DNA of 64,000 bases from Aureobasidium sp. EXF-3400 (lineage: Eukaryota > Ascomycota > Dothideomycetes > Dothideales > Saccotheciaceae): positions 83,347 through 147,346 of the forward strand of contig SWBL01000104.1 in the NCBI GenBank assembly GCA_024195585.1. The letters run 5' to 3'. Within the stretch, counting starts at the first letter, position 1, and every line of letters begins with the position of its first letter. Both the position numbers and the translations under genes were made by a program. Below, piece after piece: positions 11,369 to 25,366 of this stretch. A model generated the notes under the pieces. The model was given only the letters and a program-made list of their open reading frames with translations. It was not told the DNA's origin and made no database searches.

Positions 11369-14009
11369 ATGCCTTCTCAACATAATCTTGTACTTGTACT
11401 CCATCTCAACACCAATGCATTCACTTCCAAATATCCATCCGGACTTCAAGTACCATTAGCGACCCTCGTCCACATTCGGTCCGTTTCTACCGATAGATCG
11501 CACTTCTTTGTCTCATCAATCTGTCCATATACCTTCTTCTTTTCACAACTGCACCTCTCTGCTCAAACGATCTCTAACACCATCGACTACAGCCTTACAC
11601 ACAACAGAATCCGTCAGGCATTCTGCACACGGCAGCATCGTACGATTATAGAGGAACACCTCAACACAGCCGTGTAGATTCTCCAAGGCAGCCAGCATCA
11701 TCACTGCCTCCACCGCTCTACCTTGCATCATCATCATCAGGAACCCCCATTCTGCCTCACCAATCTATTGGATCCGCTGTAAATTCGAGCCAAACGCCTT
11801 CTGTTCCTCAAATTTACACCAACCAACAGTCCTACTATCCCGTTGCTTACAATCACAGAAACCAAGGTTTCAACGGTAAGCATCGGGGTCACAGCAATGG
11901 AAAGTGCGTAATGCTGATTCAGAGTACAGACCCGGAGGCAATGGCAGTTCATCCCATAGTGACTCGACAGATGTACCCCTCCATTGGGGCTTACCATCCG
12001 TCGCAGGCAGCATCACCCACGTCCATGCATCCGTCGCATCAAGACTTACAGACTCGCGGTATGTACGGTCAGGGCTACGGATTCCCTCAACAGATGTTCG
12101 CCTACCCTCAATATGCTCTACACACGCACCCAGCGTACGCCACTCAGCCTCCACCGCAGTCTTACGCTCCTGTATCGCCTCCAGGCTCGGCCATCCTGAT
12201 GTCTCAACCAACAACTTCGGCTGTGCATTCGTCGCCCTCCCAGGCCATCACCGCCAGCCCTCGAACGAAGGTCGAGCCAGCACACCTGAAACTTGAATAT
12301 CCGCTCATGAAAACCGAACCAAGTTACATGCAGAGGCCCATGTCAAGCATTGGAACAGCTCCCTCTGTAGCAGCTGCGACTTCATCACCTCCATCTGGGA
12401 CCGGGACAAATACAGCAGCACCAGGTCCAATCCCTGCCACAACACCTCTGGTTGTACGTCAAGATCAAAACGGTGTGCAGTGGATCGCCTTCGAGTACTC
12501 GCGAGATAGGGTGAAGATGGAGTATCAGATCCGTTGCGATGTCGAGTCTGTGGTGATTGACGATTTGACTCCGGAGTTCAAAACAGCAAACTGTGTGTAC
12601 CCAGGGGCTTACAGCGGCAAAGAAGGCTACAAAGGCAACAGACTTCACTATGAAAGTGAATGCAATGCTGTCGGTTGGGCGTTGGCACATCTCAACCCAG
12701 CATTGAGAGAGAAGCGAGGCCTTATTCAACGCGCTGTGGACAGCTGGCGTAACAGTAACCAGGATCCTCGTTTGCGAAGCCGGCGAGTACGAAGACAAGC
12801 CAAGATCAACAATCGAAAGGCACAACTACGCCAATCCGATGGCGCGGTCTCGCTGTCTCCAACCGATGTTCTTGCGTCGCGAGTACCACCAGCCATGTCT
12901 ATGGACTCAACAAGACCGTCAACATCACTCAGCCTGAATGGTGGCCAGCTACATCATCATCACTCTACATCAGACGCTAGCGGAGGCGAGAGCGGTATGT
13001 TCCACCTGTGATTGATACGCTGCAATGTTGTTACTGCTTTGTGATGGGAGCTTCAATGTGAATTTGGATTGGATGTATTATGCTTTAGGTGGTCTACAGG
13101 CGTCTGGGTCTCTTGCTTTTTGTTTCTTGTTCATACAAATACCCACTTTTTTTACGATTGTCTCTAGGCTAATTGGCTTTTCTCTTCAATAGTCAGCAAT
13201 GAAGCACATCCATTCTTGAACCATCAAAGCCCTTCGACCAGCCTCGCTCTTGATTCCCCTCTCGAATCTCATCGTCGAGACAGCCATTGTCCCACATTGT
13301 CAACGTCCTATTCCACCGGATCCGAATCATCTTTCACAAACACCAAGAACTTCATCAAGGCAGAGGAAGAAGAAAAGAATCCATCACTTTCAGCTCTTGT
13401 ACCCGAAGGAAAGAAACGCAAGTTCATCCTTGTTGACGATCTCGCACGCGGGACTAGGGTGCGTGTCCACGTGGAACTCGATAACATCAAATTGGAAGAG
13501 ATGCCCGACTTTCACTTGCAGAAGAACAGCGTGTATCCACGCCAATTCTACCCTCGCCAGATGCACGCGCCTTCGCCTGGTCAGAAGCATCTGGAAAGAC
13601 ATGGCTTTGAGAGCAAAAGTGAAAATGAAAGCATAATCTCGGAAGGTGAAAGCTTGGTTGATGTGCCCCTGTCCGATGGCTCGCAGACACAACTATCTGT
13701 TCCGGAAATCTCAAGGGACCTCCAGGCAAAAGAATGTGCGCTAAATGAATTGGGCTATCGGATGAGTTGGAGGCAAGCGAAAACATTCAACGAAAGAACA
13801 GTGTTTATGCAGAAGTCGCGTAAGTCAAACCCTAACTCTTAGCAGGATTGTTGACTGACCGTGGTTTAGTCGATGCTTATCGAGACAAGACGTGGAGTGC
13901 AATAGTGGCCTCTGGTCAAACTGACCCGTGCCTTGCCTCGCGTTTTGAGGTCCGGACAGGCAAGCGCAGATGGTCGGAGCGTAATGCAACTAGCAGCCTC
14001 TCACCCTGA
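11369..14009 (+). CDS. DUF8032 developmental/transcriptional regulator (possibly MedA/Ren1/Acr1 family)
   Basis: Exons read by eye are: a short first exon from the ATG at 11369 (donor uncertain, after 11389 or 11449), then 11593-11875, 11930-12994, 13193-13819 and 13870-14009, about 711 residues. The middle joins are firm because each restores the frame; the 5' end is not. The N-terminal third is Pro/Ser/Gln/Tyr-rich. Residues about 280-400 form a conserved block (QWIAFEYSRDRVKMEYQI, then YESECNAVGWALAHLNP and a basic RSRRVRRQAK tail) that I know as DUF8032. A second block near 530-580 (KRKFILVDDLARGTRV) and a basic C-terminus follow. From memory, this architecture and the long leader fit the fungal MedA/Ren1/Acr1 conidiation regulators, but I hold that assignment only moderately. 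It presumably acts in the nucleus. The 198-nt intron after 12994 contains an in-frame stop, so retention would truncate the protein. Confidence 0.8.
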
Positions 14010-14733
14010 GCGATATTGAACTGTCTACATATCTATTCTGAATGGTAGTTATCGGACAGAATGACGTGTGTTACGAAACTTGTTCATAGTAGACTGCATT
14101 TGTTGTTCACCTCCTGTTGCCTGCTCCTTCGTTGGCTATTGTTATGTCGTGTGATTAGGTGTGTATACTGCAATGGACCTGAGTGCTACAGAAATTTGTC
14201 GTCCAACTTTGACTCTTTTTCGTCTTCTCTGCTTGCTCAAACGTCATACACTGACCATTCTTATTACGACAAGGACTAATCCGTAACCTCTCGTGGTGCC
14301 AAAATCTGTAACTTCCGTCGTACTCCGACTATAGTACAGAGCAAAGTGTACACTATAAAAAGGCACAATTCTTTTTAGATGCAGAGACGTGTCCACAGAG
14401 GGCGCATAACTTATGGCTTCTCAAGGGATACAGTCCTGTTTCTGGTAGTATTGTGCATTTTTATAGCTACACACGTTGCATACTTTAGCACATGGGGACG
14501 AAACAGTATGAGCCGGAAGTATTGATGTAGCTATCGGAAGGAGCGAACGTCTCCACAACTCGATCGGTTTCCAGCTTTGTTGACAACGATCGCCTTCCTT
14601 TTTCCTTCCGTCGCTTGAACCTGGAATAGCCGCACCCTTGCCGTCTCCAACTCTCATCGGCGTCTGCTTCTTCTTCACATCTCCCTCGTTTTTCCAAGAC
14701 CTCGATTCAAAAACTTATCAGCGCATTTAGAAG
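14010..14733. other. Intergenic region with an inverted repeat
   Basis: 724 bases between two plus-strand regulator genes. It contains the inverted repeat described separately (14329-14488) with TATAAAAA in both arms, and pyrimidine-rich sequence just before the next start (about 14590-14700). No gene is seen. Confidence 0.6.
14329..14488. repeat. Imperfect inverted repeat, arms about 42 bp, loop about 76 bp
   Basis: The left arm (14329-14371) and the reverse complement of the right arm (14448-14488) share CTATAAAAA, GCACAAT and an outer CTA.AGTA, with scattered mismatches and small gaps. The element could fold as a hairpin. I see no convincing target-site duplication, so a MITE relic is only one possibility; a pair of opposed TATA-type promoters is another. 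Confidence 0.55.
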
Positions 14734-17709
14734 ATGTCCGAGTTGAACACAGATAATCGATCGCAAGGATCACCTGAGCCAGGCAAACATGCCAAACGAA
14801 CAAGCAAAGCCTGTATGTAATATTTCATCTTTTGAACACGAGCCACTTCGAAGAGTCGGTCCATCTTGAATAGCCGACGAGCGATGTATCAGCAGCACCC
14901 GAATATCAGAGCAATATGGAGCTGACTCCAGAAAAATCATTACTTCGCATAACTACTTGTTCATCTTCTGACTGACCATTTTTAGGCTTGGTTTGCCGTG
15001 CAAGGAAGAGCAAATGCACGCTGTCAGTCATCAATACCCGTACCCAGTCCCGGGTTCAGTCCAATCCTTTTCCGACATTGCCCAAAGGATTGGCATATAC
15101 CGACATGTGCATATTGTCTGACCGCCTTCTCTAGGGACACAACTGATGGAGAACCTCAGCCTCCATGCTTGCGGTGCCGTAAAGAGAACAAGCAATGTGT
15201 CATCGGCAGCAGCAATCGTGGAGGCAGAAGGGTCAGAAGGTCTACGATAGCCTCACAGCAAGCACAAGGTCAACCTCAAGCCCAGATCCAAGCGAGCAGT
15301 CAATCCCAAGCTCGACCTGATCAGCAGACCCAGAAGACGCCTTCGAACGATGAATCCGCACAAGCAACGTCCTGGTAAGTCTCACAGCCTGCTTATATGC
15401 CCAAAGTGGCTTCCACAAGGGTAGTCATGCAAGATCACACTAGTTTCTGGAACGTCGGTGAAAGAGAGTGCATCTCTCAGGAACTCAGGAAGCCACAATG
15501 ACCCAGACTGATAGTGTTCGTTACCTAGGAACTCGACTGCAATGCCCAGTGATCCGTACTCTGCCTCTTCACGTCACAACATCACTGGTGCGACTCCGTT
15601 ATCGACGAACACAGGCGTCAGTAATCTAGATTTTGTGACTCAGCGTCAACTCTTTGATCCGCAGAATCTAGCAATGGATATCGATTCTACTGTCGGAACA
15701 GCAACAGCGAACAATACAAGACCACACGAGCAAAACAATGAGGAGTCCGGTCGTTCATCGAGCTCTGAAAACATACCTTTCAACGACCTGCAAAATCCCT
15801 CTGATGCTTTGGATATCCTAGCTCAAATTGCAAGCAATGACAACAACTCGGCTCGACAGCCCGCTTGGCAAGAGAGGCAACAAAATCACGGCCTTCGTAC
15901 AAATTCTCTCTACTCGAACAATTGGAACAATGACGGCCTGGATTATCATCTTGTGCGATCAGGCGCTCTATCGTCAACCAAAATCTCCCAGTTGGTCGAA
16001 CGCTATCGTCAACATTATCACCCTTACTTTTCGATTGCTCCTCCAAGTACACTGGATACCAACAATCTAGTAAACACAGCTAAGGACGAACCTCATCTGT
16101 TGACAGCCATGCTAGTCATTGCTTCAAAAGACCTGATGGAGGAGCCGCAAATATTTACAGCGTGCTCGGCATATATGCAGTCATTGGTGTCTGCATTAGT
16201 AGCCGGTGGTCCCGGAGGGGTTGAAGCAGTTGAAAGTCTGCTAATACTAGCCGAATGGGCGCCGTATACATCAAGAAGCCGTGCAGGAAACGTTGGACGT
16301 GGAGAAGAAGATCGCGAGGCCTGGATGCATGTTGGTACTGCTTTACGTATTGGCTATTATCTGGGTCTGGATAAGTATTCGTTTCCTGTGGCCGGAGACA
16401 TCAAAGACCCTCAGTGGAAGCGCAAGCGCCTAGTCTGGACCTGCTGCTACATATCGGATAGACAAATCTCTATTCGTATCGGTCGTGCTTTCTGGAGTCG
16501 AGGGCCAGGTCCAGGGCTTGCCATTCGGAAGGAGGACTATCCTTATCAACCCCAGAATCCTGGAGACGAAGACTTCGCAAGATTGTTCCAAGCTACTCTG
16601 GAATTAACGTTACTTTTCAGTAATGTGCACGATGTGCTGTATAGTAGCCCTGGAAACAGTCTGAGGAATCATTTGACTGGCGGCTACTATATCAAGATTG
16701 TTGATGCAAGCAGACCAGAAACCTCTCTCTAAGAGTTTTGTGCTAACTACAGTTCAGGACTTTCGCAGCGCTTACTATGGATGGAATGCTGTATACGGCA
16801 CCATGACATGTACGTTCGAATCCTCTGGCCATGCTGTTATATGATATTGACGAATAATTAGGTTCACCGAATTTGAAAGCGATGCTACTGATGTCCTATG
16901 ATTACTTACGGTTATATACCAACGCTTTTGCGTTCCATGCTACAATTCGTCGCGCATTACCCGAAGGAGAGAATGGGAAACCTTCTTTCAGTCGAGTGTT
17001 CTACAACAACGTTGGGGCCGTTGGTGATGCACGATTCATCTATGAAGGCCTCGATGCCGCAAAAAGTGTTCTCACAACTATGAACAACTTTGTTGATGCA
17101 GAAAGGTATTTGAAGCACACCTCTTATTGCTTAAGTTAGACATAATTTACTGACTCTGACCGCCTTAGAATGCTACGATACATGCCGCTGAGGTTCTACC
17201 TTTTCACGGTCTATGCAGGTGTATTCCTGTATCATGCCCGCACTGTTGGGGTCATGGCACCTGAAGAAGAGGCTTCCGTCAGAAGGATGATTCAGCAGAC
17301 AGTTACTGTGCTTCAGAGATCAGGCGTCGGAGAGAGCCACCCTGGCAGCCGATATTCGCAGCTATTGAAATTGCTTTGGGACAAGGTGGACCGAAAGTCA
17401 CACAGAGAACCTCGGTCTACACGGTCGCTTGCCACGCTCGAAAATCCGTACAGGCCTGTCAGTAATAGCGCTGCTACGCCAGCGTCAAACTCCGCCGCCT
17501 CAGCTTCGTTAGAGTCGCCAGCGGTCGCAGATCAAATGGGAGACTTTAGCTGGACGGACTTGGATGCCATAGGAAACTTTGCTGTCAATGGAAATGAAGG
17601 CATGTCGACAGATGCCGAGTGGTGGACTGGATTCCTTCCGACAGACAGCGGTCCTTTGGGTCCAATGAGCGGGCTGGGATCGATGGATAATTGGAGCTTC
17701 ATGCTGTAG
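14734..17709 (+). CDS. Zn(II)2Cys6 transcription factor with fungal-specific TF domain
   Basis: Seven exons (14734-14812, 14986-15022, 15135-15374, 15529-16705, 16758-16809, 16862-17105, 17169-17709) give 789 residues with every phase consistent. The zinc cluster is complete: Cys27, 30, 37, 50, 53 and 60, spacing CX2CX6CX12CX2CX6C, and two introns interrupt it. A Gln/Ser-rich linker follows, then the fungal-specific regulatory region (residues about 270-600, with AEWAPYTSRSR and the metal-independent helical middle domain), and a Ser/Ala-rich acidic C-terminus ending in a Trp/Phe motif that may activate transcription. The fourth intron begins with GC (GCAAGC) and restores the expected VDDF motif, so it is probably a GC-AG intron. 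It is a nuclear DNA-binding regulator of unknown targets. The dehydrogenase and transporter immediately downstream on the same strand are natural candidates. Confidence 0.9.
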
Positions 17710-18068
17710 TTCATGTGTAATCGAGATATGCGTTATGGGGAAGCAACGAGGTCAACGCACATCCATGTTCTAGCCCCTCTCTATCGTGGTGATACAGACC
17801 GTCTAGTGACTTGTTTCTATATGTTTCCGTCGTACTTCATCGTCTTCGCAATCTGACAGGGACGTGTTGCCTTCTATTCCCATCACACTATCGCGCATCC
17901 CCCAGATTTTCTTGGATCGGGGATTGAGGAGTCGCTTATTCAAAGAGGGGTCTGTCGGCAACGGATGGGAGTCATTCATCCGTCATTTACCTTTCTCTCT
18001 TATACCTTTCGGTACTCTTCTTTCTGCTTCTTTGTAACTAAAAGATCTGATTCATACACACGTTCACA
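17710..18068. other. Intergenic region
   Basis: 359 bases between the Zn2Cys6 gene and the dehydrogenase. A CT-rich tract lies just before the dehydrogenase start, as expected for a fungal core promoter. Nothing else is seen. Confidence 0.6.
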
Positions 18069-19113
18069 ATGGGTCGTTCAGCACTTCTGATAGGAAACAT
18101 CACACACGCTCGCAAGGAGTGGGAAGAACTTGGTTCTCTGATCGAACTGAAGGTTGGTGGACATAGCGTCATCAGCCGCATAAACAACCGCTGACTAGCA
18201 AGTACAGGAGTACAAAACCGGCTCAAGAGATGACTTCCTCTCCAAGCTAAAATCTGGCGACTTTGCCGACACCTTCGTCGTATACCGCAGTAACGAGTCG
18301 ACGGGCGTGACAGGACCCTTTGACAAAGAGTTGGTTGATTTGCTCCCGGAGAGCGTCAAATACATTACACACAATGGCGCTGGTTATGACAACATTGATG
18401 TCAAAGCCTGTACTGCTCGTGGTATTCAAATCTCGAGTACGCCTATTGCTGTCAACGATGCTACTGCCGACGTTGCCATTTTCCTCATGTTGGGAGCCTT
18501 GAGACGCATCACTGTTCCCTTCAATGCCGTGCGCAAAGGTGAATGGCGTGGCAAGGCATTCGGCCTGGGTCATGATCCCAAGAACAAGGTCCTTGGTATC
18601 CTTGGTATGGGAGGTATTGGAAGGGCTGTGGCCGACAGGGCTGCTGCCTTTGGCATGAAGATTCAATACCACAACCGCAATCCCCTCCCCACCGACAAGG
18701 CAGGAAATGCCAAATATGTGTCTTTTGATGACTTGATGAAGACTTCGGATGTTCTGAGTCTCAATCTTGCTCTCAATCCTTCGACGAAACACATCATTTC
18801 GACTGCACAGTTCGACATGATGAAGGATGGTGTCATCATTGTCAACACAGCCAGAGGACCGATCATTGACGAAGCTGCGCTTGTCAAGGCCATCCAGAGC
18901 GAGAAGGTCTTCTCTGCCGGCCTCGATGTCTTTGAGGAGGAGCCAAAGATTCACCCCGAACTTATTAGCGACGACCGTGTCGTTTTGCTGCCTCACATCG
19001 GCACCGCAACGTGGGAAACGCAGAAGGATATGGAGCTATTAGTACTGGAGAATCTGAGATCAGCTGTCGAGAAAGGCGAGCTGGTAACATTGATACCCGA
19101 GCAGTCCAAGTAG
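18069..19113 (+). CDS. D-isomer-specific 2-hydroxyacid dehydrogenase (glyoxylate/hydroxypyruvate reductase type)
   Basis: Exons 18069-18152 and 18208-19113 encode 329 residues, the usual length of the family. Members interconvert 2-keto acids and D-2-hydroxy acids with NAD(P)H, for example glyoxylate to glycolate or hydroxypyruvate to glycerate. The Rossmann nucleotide site is GILGMGGIGR (residues about 158-167). The beta-2 end reads YHNRN, and an Arg there often favours NADP, though cofactor choice cannot be settled by eye. The catalytic set is visible: Arg in NTARGP (about residue 244), Glu in DVFEEEP, and His in LPHIGT (about residue 291). There is no targeting signal, so it is probably cytosolic. 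The sugar-type transporter 343 bases downstream on the same strand suggests a shared role in carbon or organic-acid use, which is inference. Confidence 0.92.
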
Positions 19114-19456
19114 ATGCTCACACGAGAAGATTGCTCGTTTGATGTCTATAGTATCAACGAATAGAATGATCATTCATGACCTGCATCCACCTCTCAAGTG
19201 TCAAGTGTTCAAGTGTACTAGCTGCGCAGCTGTCGGTAAACGATACCATTGATAATTCACAACATCAATGCATTCAAATTCGTTTTCTGCATGATCCTTT
19301 CCAATAGCCGATGGCTGAGAGTCACCCCACGGGGATTGTCGATCCTTCGTGGCTGTGGTCCTGCTATATCAACTTGATTCCTCCACCTATTTGATCAGAT
19401 TTCCATTCAAACACTTCCTTTTCTCTGATTATACCGTTTGTCTCGATTGCATCACC
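19114..19456. other. Intergenic region
   Basis: 343 bases between the dehydrogenase and the transporter, holding 3' UTR and promoter. A CTATATCAA sequence occurs about 90 bases before the transporter start; no other feature is seen. Confidence 0.55.
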
Positions 19457-21506
19457 ATGAGCAACACACAGTCTGATCAGTCCATGACGGCGTCCGACAC
19501 AAAGTCAATGGGCGTTTGGGCCGATATCAAACAATATCGAAGAGCATATATTCTCACAGCTGTTACCAGCTTCGGAGGCATGCTCTTTGGTTGGGATACG
19601 GTATTGCGCCTTTAATAAAGCTTCAGCATCGATCGTAAAGCTAATTTTCTCGACAGGGTCTGATCGGCGGTGTCTTGACCATGGACTCTTTCAAGAACTC
19701 GTTCGACCTTAACGGCGACCATGCTGCATATGCCAACTTGTCAGGAAATATTGTATCCGTCCTTCAGGCTGGATGCTTCATTGGAGCTGCTGCCAGCTTC
19801 TGGGTTTCCGACACTTTTGGTCGCAAGTCTGCCTTGCTCTATGCCGATATCATCTTTATCATTGGCAGCTTGCTTCAGACTTGTAGCGCTATCGGCAATC
19901 ACTCGCTTGCCATTTTGTATGTGGGCAGAGTCATTGGTGGCATTGGGGTCGGCTTGATTAGTGCTGTTGTTCCAACATACATTGGTAAGTTTGGTATGGT
20001 CCTTGACAGAATTGCTTCTGACCCGTGGGTATCCAGGTGAGAACGTCAACAAGGAGATCAGAGGGCGCTGCATTGGAACGATGCAGCTCTTCAAGTCAGT
20101 ACCACCTTCTCTGACTGTCTACATCAACGCTGACCGCAGACAGTGTGACGGGTATAATGCTCTCGTACTTTGTCAACTACGGCGTGACTCGGTCCATCTC
20201 AACTACCAACGATGCTCAATGGCGAGTACCATTTGCTCTCCAGATGCTACCCGGTGTACTTCTCCTCATCGGCATCGTTTCCCAAAACGAAAGTCCAAGA
20301 TGGCTTGTGGAGAAAGACCGCCACGAGGACGCCCTTCGAGCACTTGCCCACGTACGCGGCCGCTCACAAGACGACCCCATCGTGACCAAAGAGTTAGACG
20401 AGATCATCACTGACTTCCAGAGTCACGAGAGGATCTCGTTGTTGGGACAACTTAGAACAGTCTGTTCTGACCGAAAATACTTTTATAGGTACACCATGGC
20501 TATCATTCTTATGATGTTCCAGCAATGGACAGGCACGAACTCGATCAACTACTATAGCCCACAGATCTTCAAGTCTATTGGATTGGGTTCGTCTGCTGGT
20601 CTCTTTGCTACAGGAATCTATGGTGTAGTCAAGGTAGTCATTACCGCTTTGGCTTTGGCACTCATGACAGAGCAGTAAGTTGTTTTCCGGAAACTATATG
20701 CGTCTGCTCAATCTAACCTATTGTCCATCACAGACTCGGTAGAAAATGGAGCTTGATCATCGGTGCTTGTGGACAAGCCTTTGCCATGTTCTACATCGGC
20801 ATCAACCAAGCCGTCAACCCGGTAGTCGAAGGCGCCCCTCTAAATGGCAACAGCATCTTCGCCATCATCTCGGTGTACCTGTTTGTCGTCTTCTACAGCG
20901 TAGGATGGGGTCCAATCCCATTCATCCTTGCTTCTGAGACAAGTGTATGTACAACCGCAGCCCAGCATCTCTGAAGCCTGGAATGTTGCTAATACAGAGT
21001 TGCAGCCTAACCACGTTCGTTCCTTGGTCATGGCATCAGCATTGATGTGCCAATGGGCCTTCAACTGCGTAATTGCCAGAATCACCCCTGTCATGCTCAA
21101 CAGCATCACCTACGGCACATTCCTCCTCTTCGGTGTTTGTTGCATCATTATGGCCATCTACACAGTTTTCTGGTAAGAATCCAAGAAATCTCCTCTGTAA
21201 ACAGAACACCTCAAGGACAAAGACTGACGCTTGTCTAAACAGTGTCCCCGAGACCAAAGGTGTACCGCTCGAATCAATGTCTCTGCTCTTCGAAGGCAAC
21301 ATCATCAAAGGAGCAACCTACGACACAATCCCAGCCTACTCTCGCGCAAAATCGTTACAGAATGCTACGAACGTGCAAGACGAAGAAGAGGGTAACAAAT
21401 GCCATTTCTCTGCCATTCACATCGAGAGCACAAAGGATGTTTGAGAGAGACTCTGACTGATGCTTTTTCTCTTCGAGATGCAGAACACGAACCTTTGCTG
21501 AGTTGA
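19457..21506 (+). CDS. MFS sugar transporter (hexose/quinate type)
   Basis: Eight exons (19457-19600, 19657-19984, 20037-20094, 20144-20674, 20734-20944, 21006-21172, 21243-21391, 21484-21506) give 536 residues, the normal size for a 12-helix sugar porter. Diagnostic motifs are present: GWDTGLIGGVL after helix 1, DTFGRKSAL between helices 2 and 3, GRVIGGIGVG, ESPRWLVEK after helix 6, QQWTGTNSINYYSP in helix 7, LGRKW between helices 8 and 9, and VPETKG after helix 12. It should import a sugar or related polyol or acid across the plasma membrane by proton symport; the substrate cannot be read from sequence. The last small exon gives a C-terminus EHEPLLS. If that intron is retained, translation continues to 21444 with a different tail. 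Confidence 0.92.
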
Positions 21507-22017
21507 AGAAACTGCGAACCCCTTCAAAGCCTAGGAAAGTCATGAAAAGAATTGCAAGATACATTTTCGAAAACAAAACCAAAAGTAGCGTCTACCTATC
21601 ATGTATCGCTCTATGTAATAGTCAAAGGAAAAACAAAACCATTGCTTGAAACGACAGACTTGTTGGAATGTGCATACTGTATACATGTTGGGGCAAAACA
21701 AAAGTCAAAAAGATAATTCAGCAAGGAACGAACCGAAGAGACTCAAAAAGGAGAAAGAACGTATTCAACAGTAATGCACATTTCTTCTTCTTCTTTGCAG
21801 CAGCATTCGTGAGTAAACAAGAGAAAAAATCCACAAGAACCAAAAAAAAAAGACTCAAACTCAACAAGTGAGAGCATAGAAAGAAAACTTCGCCTTATTT
21901 CTTTCTCGCTGCTCTGATCTAACGTGTCCCCTCCCCCCGTAGAAACCACACTGATACCTCCCTCTGATGATTCGCAAATGATAAAGTAAAAATTTCCTTT
22001 CCTCCAAAACTTTCTTT
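21507..22017. other. Convergent 3' intergenic region
   Basis: 511 bases between the ends of the transporter (plus) and the Rsp5 gene (minus). It is A-rich with several A-runs (near 21820-21850), fitting the two overlapping 3' ends. No gene is seen. Confidence 0.6.
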
Positions 22018-24697
<2,680 letters not shown>

Positions 24698-25366
24698 GGT
24701 GTTGGCGGTTCAGTCGCTGGAGATGGACGTCGTGGGGTTGGCTCTCTTGTCGACAAGACGTCAAAGCCCATGCACCAGCCGGAGTGCGAAACAATACAGA
24801 GCTCTAGACTTGAATACTGAGCGCCGTCTGCCTGTCTGGCTGTGCCTGCACGTGCCTCGACCGAGGGAGATGGCTATGGGCGAGGATGGATCAGGATCAG
24901 GATCAGGACGAGGCTACCACCAAGTGGCTGTGCTCCACCTCGAGTATTGGAAGTAGGAAGCTGGTACAGTCGTCACGGGCCTCTAATACTCGTCGAAAGC
25001 GCGTCGAGTCTGGATGCTGTTTAAGAGTAATATGGAGCCGCCGCGTATGCGAAAGGATGGCGCCGGAATGCCTCGTTCCTGACGTTGTTGGTTGGGAAGT
25101 GCTGACGGACGTAGACGGACGCTCTCGACTCACTCTCCAAACTTCGACTTCGTCATGGCCGCCTGCTCCTCCCACTCGCACAAGCCGCGCCCCCAGCCAA
25201 TTTTCCCTTCTTTTTCGCTCCTTTTTTTTCTACCCGGGGCGACTCTTACTTTACTTTTTGCACCCATTTCTTGTTACGTCCATAATTTGTTGAGTTATTG
25301 ATTGCAAATTATCATCATGTAGGTCTATTTTTGGTCCTTTGTATACCTATATCCATGATTAATCAT
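24698..25366. other. Intergenic region (Rsp5 promoter and DMT-transporter 3' end)
   Basis: 669 bases between two minus-strand genes. A long T-rich run (about 25200-25260) and GC-rich sequence upstream of the Rsp5 start are visible. No gene is seen. Confidence 0.6.

Noticed and set aside
18247..18996. 249-codon minus-strand frame
   Set aside because: Antisense to the 2-hydroxyacid dehydrogenase, whose catalytic motifs fix the true strand.
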